A stretch of 64,000 nt of DNA from Amphibacillus sp. MSJ-3 (GTDB lineage Bacteria; Bacillota; Bacilli; Bacillales; Amphibacillaceae), in NCBI RefSeq assembly GCF_018919165.1, contig NZ_JAHLQM010000004.1, positions 1 through 64,000 on the forward strand, read 5' to 3'. Of this stretch, positions 8,012 to 17,139 are shown piece after piece; the stretch's first letter is position 1, and each line of letters starts with the position of its first letter. Under the pieces are notes generated by a model. The model searched no databases. It was not told where the DNA came from and saw only the letters and a list, made by a program, of their open reading frames with translations. The translations under genes and the position numbers were made by a program.

Positions 8012-9517
8012 ATGGGGATGAGAATCGGTGGTTTGGCGACTGGAATGGATATTGATGGTATCGTTAATGATTTAATGAAAGCGGAACGGATTCCTTTAGA
8101 TAAGCTCCAACAAGATAAAACCAAATTGGAGTGGCAACGTGATGCATTTCGTGAGGTTAATACCTTGTTCCTTGAATTAGATAAGATGATGCTTGATATG
8201 AAATTAAGCAAAACATACAATACAAAAACAGCGACATCATCTAACTCAGCCGTAACGGCGACAGCAACTTCTACCGCCTCAAATGGTAGTTATAATATTG
8301 CGGTAAAAAGCCTAGCAACGAGTGCGATTAATGCTACATCAGGAACGGTCTCAGCTTCAGCGGAGAATAAGATTGATCCATTTGCTTCATTGAGTAGTCA
8401 AGTGGACAAGTTAGCTGGTCAATTTGATGGTGAATTTCCAACGACGATAAAATTTAAAACCTATCATAATGGTGAGGAAGTTCATGAAATTGAAGTGACT
8501 GAAGAAGATACTTTAAATAGTGTCTTAACAAAGATTACGAATCAAGATAATGGTGTTCGGGCTTTTTACGATGTCCAATCTGATCGTGTAATTATGGAAC
8601 GGACGAGTGCAGGCCAATTTAATCCGAATGGACCGGAAATTGACTTTAGTGTAGATGATTCTGGTTTCTTTACAGGAGTATTTGGTTTGACAGGTGAGGA
8701 AACAGGTGGAACGGATGCCGTATTTGATTATAATGGTGTTGAGTTAACATCTAAAACAAACACAACAACTTTAAATGGGATTACATTTACCTTTAATGAT
8801 GTAACAGATGGAACTTATGTAAATATTACAAATGACACAGAGGCAGCCTTCGATAGTATTATGAATTTCGTTAATAAGTACAACGAAATTGTTGAAAAGG
8901 TAAATGGAAAGGTAACTGAAGAAGTTTATCGTGATTACCCTCCATTAACATCAGAACAAATGGAGGAAATGTCTGATCGTGAGATTGAATTGTGGGAAGA
9001 GAAAGCAAGAAGTGGTTTACTTAAAAGTGACCCAATCCTAAATAATTCTTTATCACAAATGCGCCTTGCATGGACGGGACGAGTTGATAATGATGGACCA
9101 TACTCTCATTTTTCTGAAATTGGAATCTCCACGTCAGCTAATTACTTAGACGGTGGGAAATTAGAGGTAAATGAAGATAAATTAAGAGCAGCACTTGAAA
9201 AGGATTCTACCGCTGTTTATAATTTGTTTTCTAACAGTAGTGAGGGTGCAGAACGTGGGATCATGAATCGATTGGAAGATGCGATTGATCAAACGACTAA
9301 TCGAATTAGTCAACAGGCCGGTCGAACAACCTTACAACCTCATCAATATGCGATGGGGCGTCGATTGGAAAGTATGGACGATCGCATTGCTGATTTCCAA
9401 CGTCGTTTGCAACAAGTAGAAGACCGCTATTGGCGTCAGTTCACTGCAATGGAAACAGCGATACAACGGATGAATGAGCAATCCAATTATTTATTTTCCC
9501 AGTTTAATCAACAATAG
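8012..9517 (+). CDS. fliD: Flagellar filament cap protein FliD (HAP2)
   Basis: A 501-residue filament cap protein, close to the B. subtilis length. FliD_N covers roughly residues 1-100 (MRIGGLATGMDIDGIV start, typical of the family), followed by the variable central part, and FliD_C with coiled-coil helices near the end (about 400-500). It is exported through the flagellar secretion system and acts at the filament tip to guide flagellin polymerisation. An AAGGAGTGG site at 7997-8005 precedes the ATG. It is followed by its usual partners fliS and fliT. Confidence 0.95.
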   Translation: MGMRIGGLATGMDIDGIVNDLMKAERIPLDKLQQDKTKLEWQRDAFREVNTLFLELDKMMLDMKLSKTYNTKTATSSNSAVTATATSTASNGSYNIAVKSLATSAINATSGTVSASAENKIDPFASLSSQVDKLAGQFDGEFPTTIKFKTYHNGEEVHEIEVTEEDTLNSVLTKITNQDNGVRAFYDVQSDRVIMERTSAGQFNPNGPEIDFSVDDSGFFTGVFGLTGEETGGTDAVFDYNGVELTSKTNTTTLNGITFTFNDVTDGTYVNITNDTEAAFDSIMNFVNKYNEIVEKVNGKVTEEVYRDYPPLTSEQMEEMSDREIELWEEKARSGLLKSDPILNNSLSQMRLAWTGRVDNDGPYSHFSEIGISTSANYLDGGKLEVNEDKLRAALEKDSTAVYNLFSNSSEGAERGIMNRLEDAIDQTTNRISQQAGRTTLQPHQYAMGRRLESMDDRIADFQRRLQQVEDRYWRQFTAMETAIQRMNEQSNYLFSQFNQQ

Positions 9518-9550
9518 GGAGTAAGGGATTAAAAGTAAGGGGTGCTAAAG

Positions 9551-9949
9551 ATGAGTCAGCAATATTATCAAGCATATAAGAATAATTCAGTTAATACAGC
9601 TTCACCAGGTGAACTTACCCTAATGCTTTATAATGGTTGCCTAAAATTTATCAAATATGGTAAAAAGGGAATCGAAGATAATAATATGGAGTTTAAAAAC
9701 ACTAATATTCAAAAAGCACAAAATATTATTAATGAATTAATCGTTACATTAGACCAAGAGTCACCGATAGCAAAAGAATTGCTATCACTTTATGACTATA
9801 TCAATCGATTGCTAATTGAGGCCAATATTAAAAATGATCTTGATAAATTAACGGATGCCTATGGTTTAGTTGAAGAATTCAGGGATACATGGAAAGAAGT
9901 CGTTAAACAAACACGAACACAAGAATATAAACAAGGTGTTCAAGCCTAA
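9551..9949 (+). CDS. fliS: Flagellin export chaperone FliS
   Basis: A 132-residue helical chaperone that binds the C-terminus of flagellin in the cytoplasm and prevents early polymerisation. The N-terminal YQAYKNNSVNTASPGELTLMLYNG block is the family signature. The start is ATG 9551, about eight bases beyond AAGGGG; the in-frame GTG 9542 is part of that site. The stop codon overlaps the fliT start by one base (TAATG), so the two are translationally coupled. The flagellin gene itself (hag) is not in the window. Confidence 0.93.
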   Translation: MSQQYYQAYKNNSVNTASPGELTLMLYNGCLKFIKYGKKGIEDNNMEFKNTNIQKAQNIINELIVTLDQESPIAKELLSLYDYINRLLIEANIKNDLDKLTDAYGLVEEFRDTWKEVVKQTRTQEYKQGVQA

Positions 9950-10302
9950 TGAGTGTCTTAAATGAATTAAAACTAGTAACGGAAGAATTTCTTGAATTAA
10001 TTGAACAGCCAATCACAGCTAAAAATCGTGAACAAGTATTAGAAGAAGTTGATCAATTTTTGAATAAACGTTCACAACTATTAGCAGAAGTAAGGCCCCC
10101 TTTTTCGGAAGCAGAAACTGAATTGGGAACACTAATAATGGAAAAGGATAAGGAAATTCAGTTAAAACTCAATCATTTATTTTTAGAGTTAAAAAAGGAA
10201 TTACGTGATGTTAAGAAACAACAAATATCAACGGAGAAGTATCTCGATCCATACCGACAAGTTGCATCAAATGATGGCTCTTATTGGGATAAAAAACAAT
10301 AA
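9949..10302 (+). CDS. fliT: Flagellar chaperone FliT
   Basis: A 117-residue helical protein that overlaps the fliS stop by one base. It is weakly conserved in sequence, but its size, position and the C-terminal DPYRQVASNDGSYWDKKQ stretch match Bacillus FliT, the export chaperone for FliD. The helical charged middle part fits the four-helix fold. It is last in the flagellar operon; a terminator follows at 10415-10455. Confidence 0.85.
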   Translation: MSVLNELKLVTEEFLELIEQPITAKNREQVLEEVDQFLNKRSQLLAEVRPPFSEAETELGTLIMEKDKEIQLKLNHLFLELKKELRDVKKQQISTEKYLDPYRQVASNDGSYWDKKQ

Positions 10303-10414
10303 GGAAACTTTCACTCAATAGGAGCCCTTTCGTCCCTTAATCATTTTTAGTGTTCCTTGATTATTATTTTAAATGAATGTCTTAGGTGGAGTTGAGATTA
10401 GAGAAAATAAATGG

Positions 10415-10455
10415 ACTCCTTAAGTTTATCTTAGTGAAACTCAAGGAGTTTTTTG
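10415..10455 (+). terminator. Terminator of the fla operon
   Basis: ACTCCTTAAGTTT at 10415-10427 pairs with AAACTCAAGGAGT at 10437-10449, followed by a T6 run. Confidence 0.85.
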
Positions 10456-10503
10456 TTATACTATAGGTAAGCGCTTTATTTACTCTTTAATCCTTTTTTT
10501 CTA

Positions 10504-10529
10504 GTTTACTCGAAGTGAAATTAGGGTAT
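10504..10529 (+). promoter_or_regulatory. Sigma-B-like promoter of hpf
   Basis: GTTTAC at 10504-10509, 14-base spacer, GGGTAT at 10524-10529. The sigma-B consensus is GTTTAA-N12-14-GGGTAT, and B. subtilis hpf (yvyD) is a known general-stress gene. The start codon lies 36 bases downstream. Confidence 0.7.
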
Positions 10530-10564
10530 TAAAGAATTATAGATATAGAAAGGAGGACACTTTT

Positions 10565-11116
10565 ATGAACTATAACATTCGTGGAGAAAATGTAGAGGTG
10601 ACTGGTGCGATTAAAAGTTATATTGAAAAGAAAATTAATAAATTAGAACGCTACTTTGATACACCTCAAACTTCAGATGTCAATGTTAACTTAAGTGTCT
10701 ATAATGAAGAGCAAAGAATAGAAGTTACGATTCCGATGACAAATCTATTACTAAGAGCGGAGGAGAAAAATCCAGATCTATATGCAGCGATAGATTTAGT
10801 GGTAGACAAGCTTGAACGTCAAATTCGAAAATATAAAACAAAAATCAACCGAAGAACTCGCCAAAAAGGTGCACCTAAGCATGTTCTTGCGGAGATGGAA
10901 ACAAACTCTTTTGATCAGACAGAGGAAGAAGATGATGGTCTAGAGATTGTTCGTACTAAACGTTTTAATTTAAAACCAATGGATTCAGAAGAAGCAATCT
11001 TACAAATGGATATGTTAGGCCACAGCTTCTTTGTCTTTACTAACGCTGAATCTGGTGATACAAATGTTGTTTATCGCCGTCACGATGGTAAATATGGCTT
11101 AATTGAACCGAATTAA
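10565..11116 (+). CDS. hpf: Ribosome hibernation promoting factor, long form
   Basis: A 183-residue long HPF (YvyD). The N-terminal S30AE domain (about 1-100) binds the 30S decoding region, and the C-terminal domain (about 125-182, KRFNLKPMDSEEAILQMDMLGHSFFVF) dimerises to join two ribosomes into inactive 100S particles during stationary phase. A very strong AAAGGAGG site precedes the ATG. A sigma-B-like promoter lies just upstream and a bidirectional terminator just downstream. In B. subtilis secA follows closely; here an 18-kb glycan locus and a tandem repeat array lie between them. Confidence 0.95.
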   Translation: MNYNIRGENVEVTGAIKSYIEKKINKLERYFDTPQTSDVNVNLSVYNEEQRIEVTIPMTNLLLRAEEKNPDLYAAIDLVVDKLERQIRKYKTKINRRTRQKGAPKHVLAEMETNSFDQTEEEDDGLEIVRTKRFNLKPMDSEEAILQMDMLGHSFFVFTNAESGDTNVVYRRHDGKYGLIEPN

Positions 11117-11146
11117 TGAGCGAGATAATTTAACTTTAATATACAA

Positions 11147-11190
11147 TAAAAATGGATGTAGAAACTATTGTTTTCTACATCTATTTTTAT
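11147..11190. terminator. Bidirectional terminator between hpf and ROK gene
   Basis: AAAAATGGATGTAGAAA (11148-11164) pairs with TTTTCTACATCTATTTTT (11171-11188). A- and T-runs on both flanks make it work for hpf and for the convergent repressor gene. Confidence 0.85.
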
Positions 11191-11268
11191 CGTCTGCACA
11201 GATATTACAATCTTTGGCGTGTCAAGTATTTTTCATAAAAATTAAGTGTCGTAAACAAAGAGATCATC

Positions 11269-12450
11269 CTATTCTTGAGTTGTTTTCCTATCAAAGAGAA
11301 AACCTTCGATGACAAAGGCGGCCATCCCTGAAACAGGTGAATAAATTCCAAGCTTGGCTGAATCAATTTTCAACTTGTTTTGGTGAAAACCAATGGCATG
11401 GTCATGAATGTAAGCTTCGATTACTGGATAAATCCATTCTTTTGCCTTCATTAGTTTATTACCAATTATAACGTGTTCAGGGTTAAATATATTGATACAG
11501 TTTGTTAATCCAATCGCAATATAGGTTCCGATTTCCTCAAATAGTTTTATTACTTCTTTATCTCCTGCTGCAGCAAGTTTAATTAGTTCATCAAGGGGTT
11601 CGGCTTGATCATTTGTAATTAATTGGCGGTTTAGCCCTTCATCAATCAATGCTTGTTCTGAGGCGTATCTTTCCCAACAGCCATGATTACCGCAACGACA
11701 GCTTCGTCCATCCTTAATGATTGTCATATGTCCTAATTCTCCAGCAAAACCACTTAAGCCGTGGTATAGTTTACCATCTAGAATCATTCCGGTACCAATC
11801 CCAATCCCTAAACTAGTATAAATCATATGTTTTGATTCTTGGCTTGATCCATAGCGCATTTCCCCATAGGCACCAGCATTAGCTTCGTTTTCCACATAGA
11901 TTGGTAAGTGGAATATTTCACTTAGCTTTTCTTTTAAATTGATATTTTTCCAATCTAAGTTTGGTGCTAATAATATTTCGCCTTTTTGACTGACGACAGC
12001 TGGGACCCCAATCCCAAGACCGACAATACCGTAACGGCTTTTAGGAGCTTGTTGGATTAGTTTTTTTATTAGCTGAGTCATGATCGGAAAGATTGTATTA
12101 AAATCAGTCGTTTGTAATGGGATATTTTCTTCATTAACAATTTGACCATTTAGGTCGGTAATCACACCTAGGATATTGCCGATTGCTAGTTCAATTGAAA
12201 TAGAGTAACCTGCATTTCCATTGAACAGAAGCATTACCGGCCTCCTTCCACCACTTGATTCACCTGGACCTAATTCTTTTACTAATTCTTCATCGATTAA
12301 TTCACTTACAAGGGAAGAAACGGTTCCTTTATTCAAACCTGTTACTTGGGCAACATTGGCTCTTGATATGGGCATATGATTAATAATAGTTGTTAAAACA
12401 AGGGTTTTGTTTTCCCGTTTAACAACATATTGATTCCATGTTCGATTCAT
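11269..12450 (-). CDS. ROK-family transcriptional repressor (XylR/NagC type)
   Basis: A 393-residue ROK repressor. The N-terminal helix-turn-helix lies at about 25-55 (ISRANVAQVTGLNKGTVSSLVSEL). The sugar-kinase-like ROK domain follows, with ELGH (238-241) and the zinc motif C251-x-C253-G-x3-C258, all intact. Such proteins bind a free sugar or sugar phosphate and then leave DNA. It is transcribed away from the GH95 gene, and the shared gap carries a near-perfect 25-bp palindrome of XylR type over a promoter. Xylose, the final product of the alpha-xylosidase encoded in the locus, is the most likely inducer, but this is inferred. The start is ATG at 12448-12450; an AGAAGG is almost touching it, so initiation may be weak. 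Confidence 0.88.
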   Translation of the reverse strand: MNRTWNQYVVKRENKTLVLTTIINHMPISRANVAQVTGLNKGTVSSLVSELIDEELVKELGPGESSGGRRPVMLLFNGNAGYSISIELAIGNILGVITDLNGQIVNEENIPLQTTDFNTIFPIMTQLIKKLIQQAPKSRYGIVGLGIGVPAVVSQKGEILLAPNLDWKNINLKEKLSEIFHLPIYVENEANAGAYGEMRYGSSQESKHMIYTSLGIGIGTGMILDGKLYHGLSGFAGELGHMTIIKDGRSCRCGNHGCWERYASEQALIDEGLNRQLITNDQAEPLDELIKLAAAGDKEVIKLFEEIGTYIAIGLTNCINIFNPEHVIIGNKLMKAKEWIYPVIEAYIHDHAIGFHQNKLKIDSAKLGIYSPVSGMAAFVIEGFLFDRKTTQE

Positions 12451-12535
12451 CCTTCTACACTCTCTCTAGGTTAGAAATTACCTGTTCATTTTAGTCTAGA
12501 TATACTTTATCATAATTGTTTTCACATTGCTATTG

Positions 12536-12560
12536 AGTTTGTTTAATAATTAGACAAACT
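12536..12560. promoter_or_regulatory. ROK/XylR-type operator palindrome
   Basis: AGTTTGT (12536-12542) and ACAAACT (12554-12560) are perfect inverted half-sites and the inner 11 bases are also nearly symmetric; only one base pair besides the centre breaks the 25-bp palindrome. Bacillus XylR operators have the same AGTTTGT...ACAAACT half-sites with a shorter centre. It overlaps the -35 box of the GH95 promoter. Confidence 0.75.
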
Positions 12561-12579
12561 TGTTTTACGCTGATATAAT
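12551..12579 (+). promoter_or_regulatory. Sigma-A promoter of the GH95 operon
   Basis: TAGACA at 12551-12556, 17-base spacer, TATAAT at 12574-12579. The operator covers the -35 element, so the repressor would block polymerase. The 5' leader would be about 300 nt. Confidence 0.7.
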
Positions 12580-12658
12580 TTGACATAAATAGAGCCCAGC
12601 CCTCATCTTCGCGGAATAACAGACTGTTAGCCCCGCTAAGTGAAGGTAGGTTTTGTAT

Positions 12659-12672
12659 TGTAAGCGTTATCG
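12659..12672 (+). promoter_or_regulatory. cre (CcpA) site
   Basis: TGTAAGCGTTATCG fits the cre consensus TGWAANCGNTNWCA at all but the last base. It sits about 80 bases after the promoter, a position for roadblock repression by CcpA. Confidence 0.6.
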
Positions 12673-12885
12673 TATTTGAACTAATCATCTAGTATCTTGA
12701 TTAAAGAGGTTCAACTAAAAGAAAAGCAGTGACGATGACCTTTAGTTTTTAAGATCCAACTAAATTAATTTAAGGAAGAACGATTCATTTAGTAGAACAT
12801 CTATTGTTAGATAACAGGCTATAAAACTCGTATATCAAGGACGGATTTCAAACCAAACGATCTAAGTAAAAAAGGAGTTAATTAA

Positions 12886-15156
12886 ATGAATATAGAAAAA
12901 AGCAATCATCCATCAAGAGGAATATGGCATGATCAACCTGCGACAAAGTGGGAAGAAGCTTATTTATCAGGAAATGGTGAACTAGGTATGATGGTCTTTG
13001 GTGACCCGACCAATGAAACAATTATCGGTAATCACGCAAGCCTATTTTTGCCGATGGGAACTAAATTTAAAGTACCTGATTTGAGAGAAGATTTACCGGA
13101 ATTTAGAAAGATCATTAGAGAAGAGGGTTATGAGAAAGCCTTATCTTTTCATTATCAAAAAGCGTTAGAAAAAGGCTATCCTGGTTTAACGATGAGTGAC
13201 CCGTATCATCCAGCCTTTCACCTTCGAGTAAGAACAGGGGTCACAGATATTATCGAGTACTCCAAAAGTATCAATTACCAAACTGGCGAGATTACCGTTC
13301 AATACCAAGGTGATCACCATTTCTATCAAAGTCGATCATTCGTTTCTAGAGCGGATTCACTAATTGTGTATCAAATGAAAAGTGAGAATAGTGCTCTTTC
13401 CGTAAAAGTGGAACCGGAAATCTATCAAGTTCCGCAATTAGATGGTGATCTAACTTTTTTTGATGATGGTTTCCGTTTAAGATATCATTATACAAAAGAA
13501 GATGGTGGCTACACGGTAATCGGGAAAGTCATTTTACCATGTGGATCAATTATCAAAAGTAATCAGGATTTAACGATTACAAATACTGATCAATTTCTTT
13601 TAGTCATTAAGATTAGCCCAAATTTAGATGAGGAAACGATTGAAGAGACAGATTTAAGTTATCAACAGTTATATAATCGACATTTTCCTCTTCACCAGGA
13701 GTTATTTGATCGGGTACAATTAAAGTTAACAAGTGATCAAGAAAGGCAAAGAAGTTTCCAATCTTTAATGGATGAAGCTCAAAGACAAGAACAGTTGCCA
13801 AAAACATTAATTGAAAAAATCTATGATGCTAGTCGATATATGTATATTTGTAGTTCAGGTGCTGCTACTCCTAATCTTCAAGGGATCTGGAGTGGAACTT
13901 TTCATCCCGCATGGAGTGGGGATTATACTTTTGACACAAATGTACAACTTTCGATTGCATCAGCCTTATCAAGTCATTTAGAAGAAGGGCTCCACGGCTT
14001 ATTTGATTTAATTAAATCATTGTTACCAGGATTCCGGGAAAATGCTAAGCATTATTATGGTTGCCGTGGAATAATGGCGCCAGCTCATGCTAGTAGGTTC
14101 GGTCAACACCTTCATTGGAATGAAGACTGGCCATTACAGACTTGGACATGTGGGGCTGGTTGGTTGGGACATTGGTATTTTCAATATTATCGCTATACAG
14201 GTGATCGAGATTTTCTGAAAAATGTAGCTCTTCCTTATTTAGAAGAAGTGGCTCTATTTTATCAAGATTTCTTAGTTGAAGACCACGATGGTACTTATCG
14301 TTTTACACCTTCTTATTCAGCGGAGAATGGTTGTGCTGATAATGCGACTCAAGACGTTGCCGTAGCAAAAGAGGTCTTAACAAATTTAATTGAAAGTTAC
14401 CGAATCTTGAACATAGCTTCTGATAAAATTGAACGATGGCAAGATATGATTGAGCGATTACCAAAATACCAAATAAATGAAGACGGTGCTTTAAAGGAGT
14501 GGTTAACGCCTGAAAAAGGGGAGAATTATAATCATCGTCATTTTTCACATTTATATCCGATTTTTCAAAGCCGTGAGTTTACTGAAGAAATGGATCCAGT
14601 GATGTTTAAGGCAAGTCGGCTGGCTTTTGAAAAACGTTTGGAAGCCTGGTTATTGAATGAAGATGGGGATACGACTTCAACACATGGACGCATGCATACT
14701 GCTTTATGCGCAACTCAATTTCATATGCCTGAGTTAATCAAAGAAGTGATCATGCTAGTGATAAAAAATAACTGTTTTTATCCATCGCTAATGATGAGTC
14801 ATTATAATCATTTAGAGGTCTTTAATGTCGATGGTAACGGTGCTTTTCCACAGGTTATTCATGAGTCATTAGTTGACTATCACCATAAAACACTGTACTT
14901 GATGCAGTCCCTACCTAAGGAACTAGACCAAGGTGAACTAAGTGGTGTTCGTTTACCAGAACAGATTGTCGTTGAACACATGGGCTGGAATCTAACTGAA
15001 AAAGTAGTTAGGTTAACTTTAAATAGTAAATTTGATCAGCAGATTAAAGTGAAATTACCCTTATTTCCAGACGGAAAAATAAACAACCAATCACAACAAG
15101 ACTTTAGCCTTAAGCTAGTGGCAAATCAGCCATACTTATTAGAAGTAAGATTATAA
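12886..15156 (+). CDS. GH95-family glycosidase (probable alpha-L-fucosidase)
   Basis: A 756-residue glycoside hydrolase of family 95, whose members remove alpha-1,2-linked L-fucose (some L-galactose) by inversion. N-terminal beta-sandwich to about residue 270, then an (alpha/alpha)6 barrel. Visible family marks are NLQGIW (330-335), a DTNVQL box near 352, PSYSAEN with the putative acid E480, NHRHFSHLYP, and the DGNGAFPQ block with the GW of the C-terminal domain. The region after HRHFSHLYP, where GH95 normally has GWSxAW, is divergent (EAWLLNEDGDTTSTHGR). No signal peptide, so it acts on imported oligosaccharides. It is first in the repressor-controlled unit, with AAAGGAG before the ATG. Confidence 0.78.
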   Translation: MNIEKSNHPSRGIWHDQPATKWEEAYLSGNGELGMMVFGDPTNETIIGNHASLFLPMGTKFKVPDLREDLPEFRKIIREEGYEKALSFHYQKALEKGYPGLTMSDPYHPAFHLRVRTGVTDIIEYSKSINYQTGEITVQYQGDHHFYQSRSFVSRADSLIVYQMKSENSALSVKVEPEIYQVPQLDGDLTFFDDGFRLRYHYTKEDGGYTVIGKVILPCGSIIKSNQDLTITNTDQFLLVIKISPNLDEETIEETDLSYQQLYNRHFPLHQELFDRVQLKLTSDQERQRSFQSLMDEAQRQEQLPKTLIEKIYDASRYMYICSSGAATPNLQGIWSGTFHPAWSGDYTFDTNVQLSIASALSSHLEEGLHGLFDLIKSLLPGFRENAKHYYGCRGIMAPAHASRFGQHLHWNEDWPLQTWTCGAGWLGHWYFQYYRYTGDRDFLKNVALPYLEEVALFYQDFLVEDHDGTYRFTPSYSAENGCADNATQDVAVAKEVLTNLIESYRILNIASDKIERWQDMIERLPKYQINEDGALKEWLTPEKGENYNHRHFSHLYPIFQSREFTEEMDPVMFKASRLAFEKRLEAWLLNEDGDTTSTHGRMHTALCATQFHMPELIKEVIMLVIKNNCFYPSLMMSHYNHLEVFNVDGNGAFPQVIHESLVDYHHKTLYLMQSLPKELDQGELSGVRLPEQIVVEHMGWNLTEKVVRLTLNSKFDQQIKVKLPLFPDGKINNQSQQDFSLKLVANQPYLLEVRL

Positions 15157-15360
15157 GCTTAATCAGTCTAAGGCCGATTAACTAACTGTAAGCTCCACCT
15201 TTAATCAGTTAAGAGGTAGGGTTGAATGAAAGATGGGACTCAACAGGTAGTATAGCCCCGAATGATTTAACTAACATACAGTTGGGGAAAGATAGAGTGG
15301 CTGAATCCAGGTTTACCTTATTTCATTTTTTGATCCCTACTAATCCGAGGAGGTAAGGTC
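15157..15360 (+). other. Spacer between GH95 and kinase genes
   Basis: 204 bases with several short imperfect inverted repeats (for example CCCC at about 15257 against GGGG at about 15286) but no T-run terminator and no clear promoter. Read-through from the GH95 promoter into the kinase gene is therefore likely. The texture resembles other long spacers of the window that look like decayed hairpin elements. Confidence 0.4.
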
Positions 15361-17139
15361 ATGAACTCGCTAAGGGATAGAATACTAGATTTGAAAATTA
15401 GTCATAAGTTAATGGGTGTCTACCTCCTCGTAACAGCTATACCAATTATGGTCGTGGGGATTTATTTAAATGTTGCTGTAAGAGATGTGTTGATTAATAA
15501 TGCTATTTTTGAAACAGAGTCGAATCTAGATAAGATTGGAATTCGCTTGGAAACAATTTTAAATCGAGTAACTCAAATATCAGACTTAATCTATATTAGT
15601 CGTGACATCGATCGCCTTTTAAGCGAAAATTACCAAACAACTTTAGATATGTATAATGCTTATTCGAGTTATCCAATTTTTGATGATTACTTAAAATATT
15701 ATGATGAAGTTGAAACGATCCAATTTTATATGACGAAACCAATGATTACAAACTCTTATTTTATTCATGCTGATGAGGAAATGCAGGAAAAGAAATGGTA
15801 TCAAGAAGCGGTGGATAAGCGTGGTCGTATTAGTTGGATCGTCAAAGAAGAGCAATGGACAGGTGAGCGATACTTAACTTTAACGCGATCTGTCTATAAT
15901 CAACAAGATCAATTATTAGGTGTATTAGCTATATACTTATCACAAGAGAAATTAAAAGAGATCATTGATAGTGAAATACATGATGTCTTTATTACACTCG
16001 ATGAATCACAAGTTATTTATAATCATAATCAGGATTTACTGTTTACCTATCCAAGTTTTCTAAAGGGATTACCGGGGGACAGTGAAGAAAATGAACTCTA
16101 TGATTATCGCTACAAGGATAAAGACGTCAAGATTAATCTACATCGCTTGAGACCGCATAAAAGTTTATCTAATGAATTGCAAATTGTTACCATTATTCCG
16201 ATTGAAGACTTAATGAAACAATCTAATGCAATTTTTAAGCGGGGGTATTGGATAATCACCATTGCACTTATGAGCTCAATATTGGCCTTTTGGATATTTA
16301 GTAAGATATTCAATTCAAGAATTAATCTATTAAAGCATGCGATGACAAAAGTCGCACGCGGGAAATTTAATATTAAACCTACGATTAGAGGGTCTGATGA
16401 AATCGGTGAGGCATATGGAGAACTTTACCAGACATCACAGAGCCTGCAGAAGTTGATTGACGAGGTCTATGTTCATAAAATAAAAGAGGAACGATGGCGC
16501 AGGCAGCAGAAGGAATCTGAATTCAAAATGCTTTCAAGTCAAATCAACCCACATTTTCTATACAATACATTAGAAATGATTCGTATGAAGGCGATTGTAA
16601 ACAAAGATAAAGAAGTGGCTACACTGATTCAAAAGTTAAGTAAAATGATGCGGTCTGCACTTGAGCGCACTGATCGTCCTGTTCCATTAACAGATGAACT
16701 CGATTTAATTAAAACCTATTTAGAAATTCAAAAGATGCGTTTTGGTGATAAGCTAGACTATGAGATTAATATTCAAACTGACCTATCAGACTATCGAATA
16801 TTTCCGCTTCTTATTCAGCCACTAGTGGAAAATGCCATTATCCATGGTTTGGAGCCAAAAATTGACTTGGGTAAATTATCAATCACAGTTGTGGAAAAAC
16901 AAGGCCAATTAAAAATCGTCGTTTGTGATGACGGTGTCGGCATGGATGCCAACCGTTTATCAGAGGTCAGAAAGCATTTGAATACATTAGATGACAAAGA
17001 AGGGAAACGAATAGGGATTCGGAATGTCCATCAGCGAATAAAATTATATTATGGAGACTTATATGGTGTAAACATTTCAAGTCAGTTAAATCAAGGCACA
17101 AGGATTACGATTACTTTGCCTATAGATGAAATGAACTGA
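15361..17139 (+). CDS. YesM-like sensor histidine kinase
   Basis: A 592-residue membrane kinase of the YesM (HPK8) family that pairs with AraC-type regulators in carbohydrate loci. First helix about 16-38, a long extracellular Cache-like sensor to about 290, second helix about 294-315, HAMP 316-370, then His_kinase with H398 in QINPHFLYNTLE and an ATPase domain (LVENAIIHG, DDGVGM, GIRNVHQRI). The extracellular domain presumably senses a sugar, directly or through the LipO-like binding protein. GAGGAGGT precedes the ATG. The regulator gene follows after 233 bases. Confidence 0.9.
   Translation: MNSLRDRILDLKISHKLMGVYLLVTAIPIMVVGIYLNVAVRDVLINNAIFETESNLDKIGIRLETILNRVTQISDLIYISRDIDRLLSENYQTTLDMYNAYSSYPIFDDYLKYYDEVETIQFYMTKPMITNSYFIHADEEMQEKKWYQEAVDKRGRISWIVKEEQWTGERYLTLTRSVYNQQDQLLGVLAIYLSQEKLKEIIDSEIHDVFITLDESQVIYNHNQDLLFTYPSFLKGLPGDSEENELYDYRYKDKDVKINLHRLRPHKSLSNELQIVTIIPIEDLMKQSNAIFKRGYWIITIALMSSILAFWIFSKIFNSRINLLKHAMTKVARGKFNIKPTIRGSDEIGEAYGELYQTSQSLQKLIDEVYVHKIKEERWRRQQKESEFKMLSSQINPHFLYNTLEMIRMKAIVNKDKEVATLIQKLSKMMRSALERTDRPVPLTDELDLIKTYLEIQKMRFGDKLDYEINIQTDLSDYRIFPLLIQPLVENAIIHGLEPKIDLGKLSITVVEKQGQLKIVVCDDGVGMDANRLSEVRKHLNTLDDKEGKRIGIRNVHQRIKLYYGDLYGVNISSQLNQGTRITITLPIDEMN

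Noticed and set aside
10466-10479. cre-like GGTAAGCGCTTTAT before hpf
   Set aside because: Two mismatches at conserved positions (first T and the C near the end), and hpf is not an expected CcpA target.
11103-11312. 69-codon frame after hpf
   Set aside because: Runs through the bidirectional terminator and into the convergent ROK gene; no binding site.
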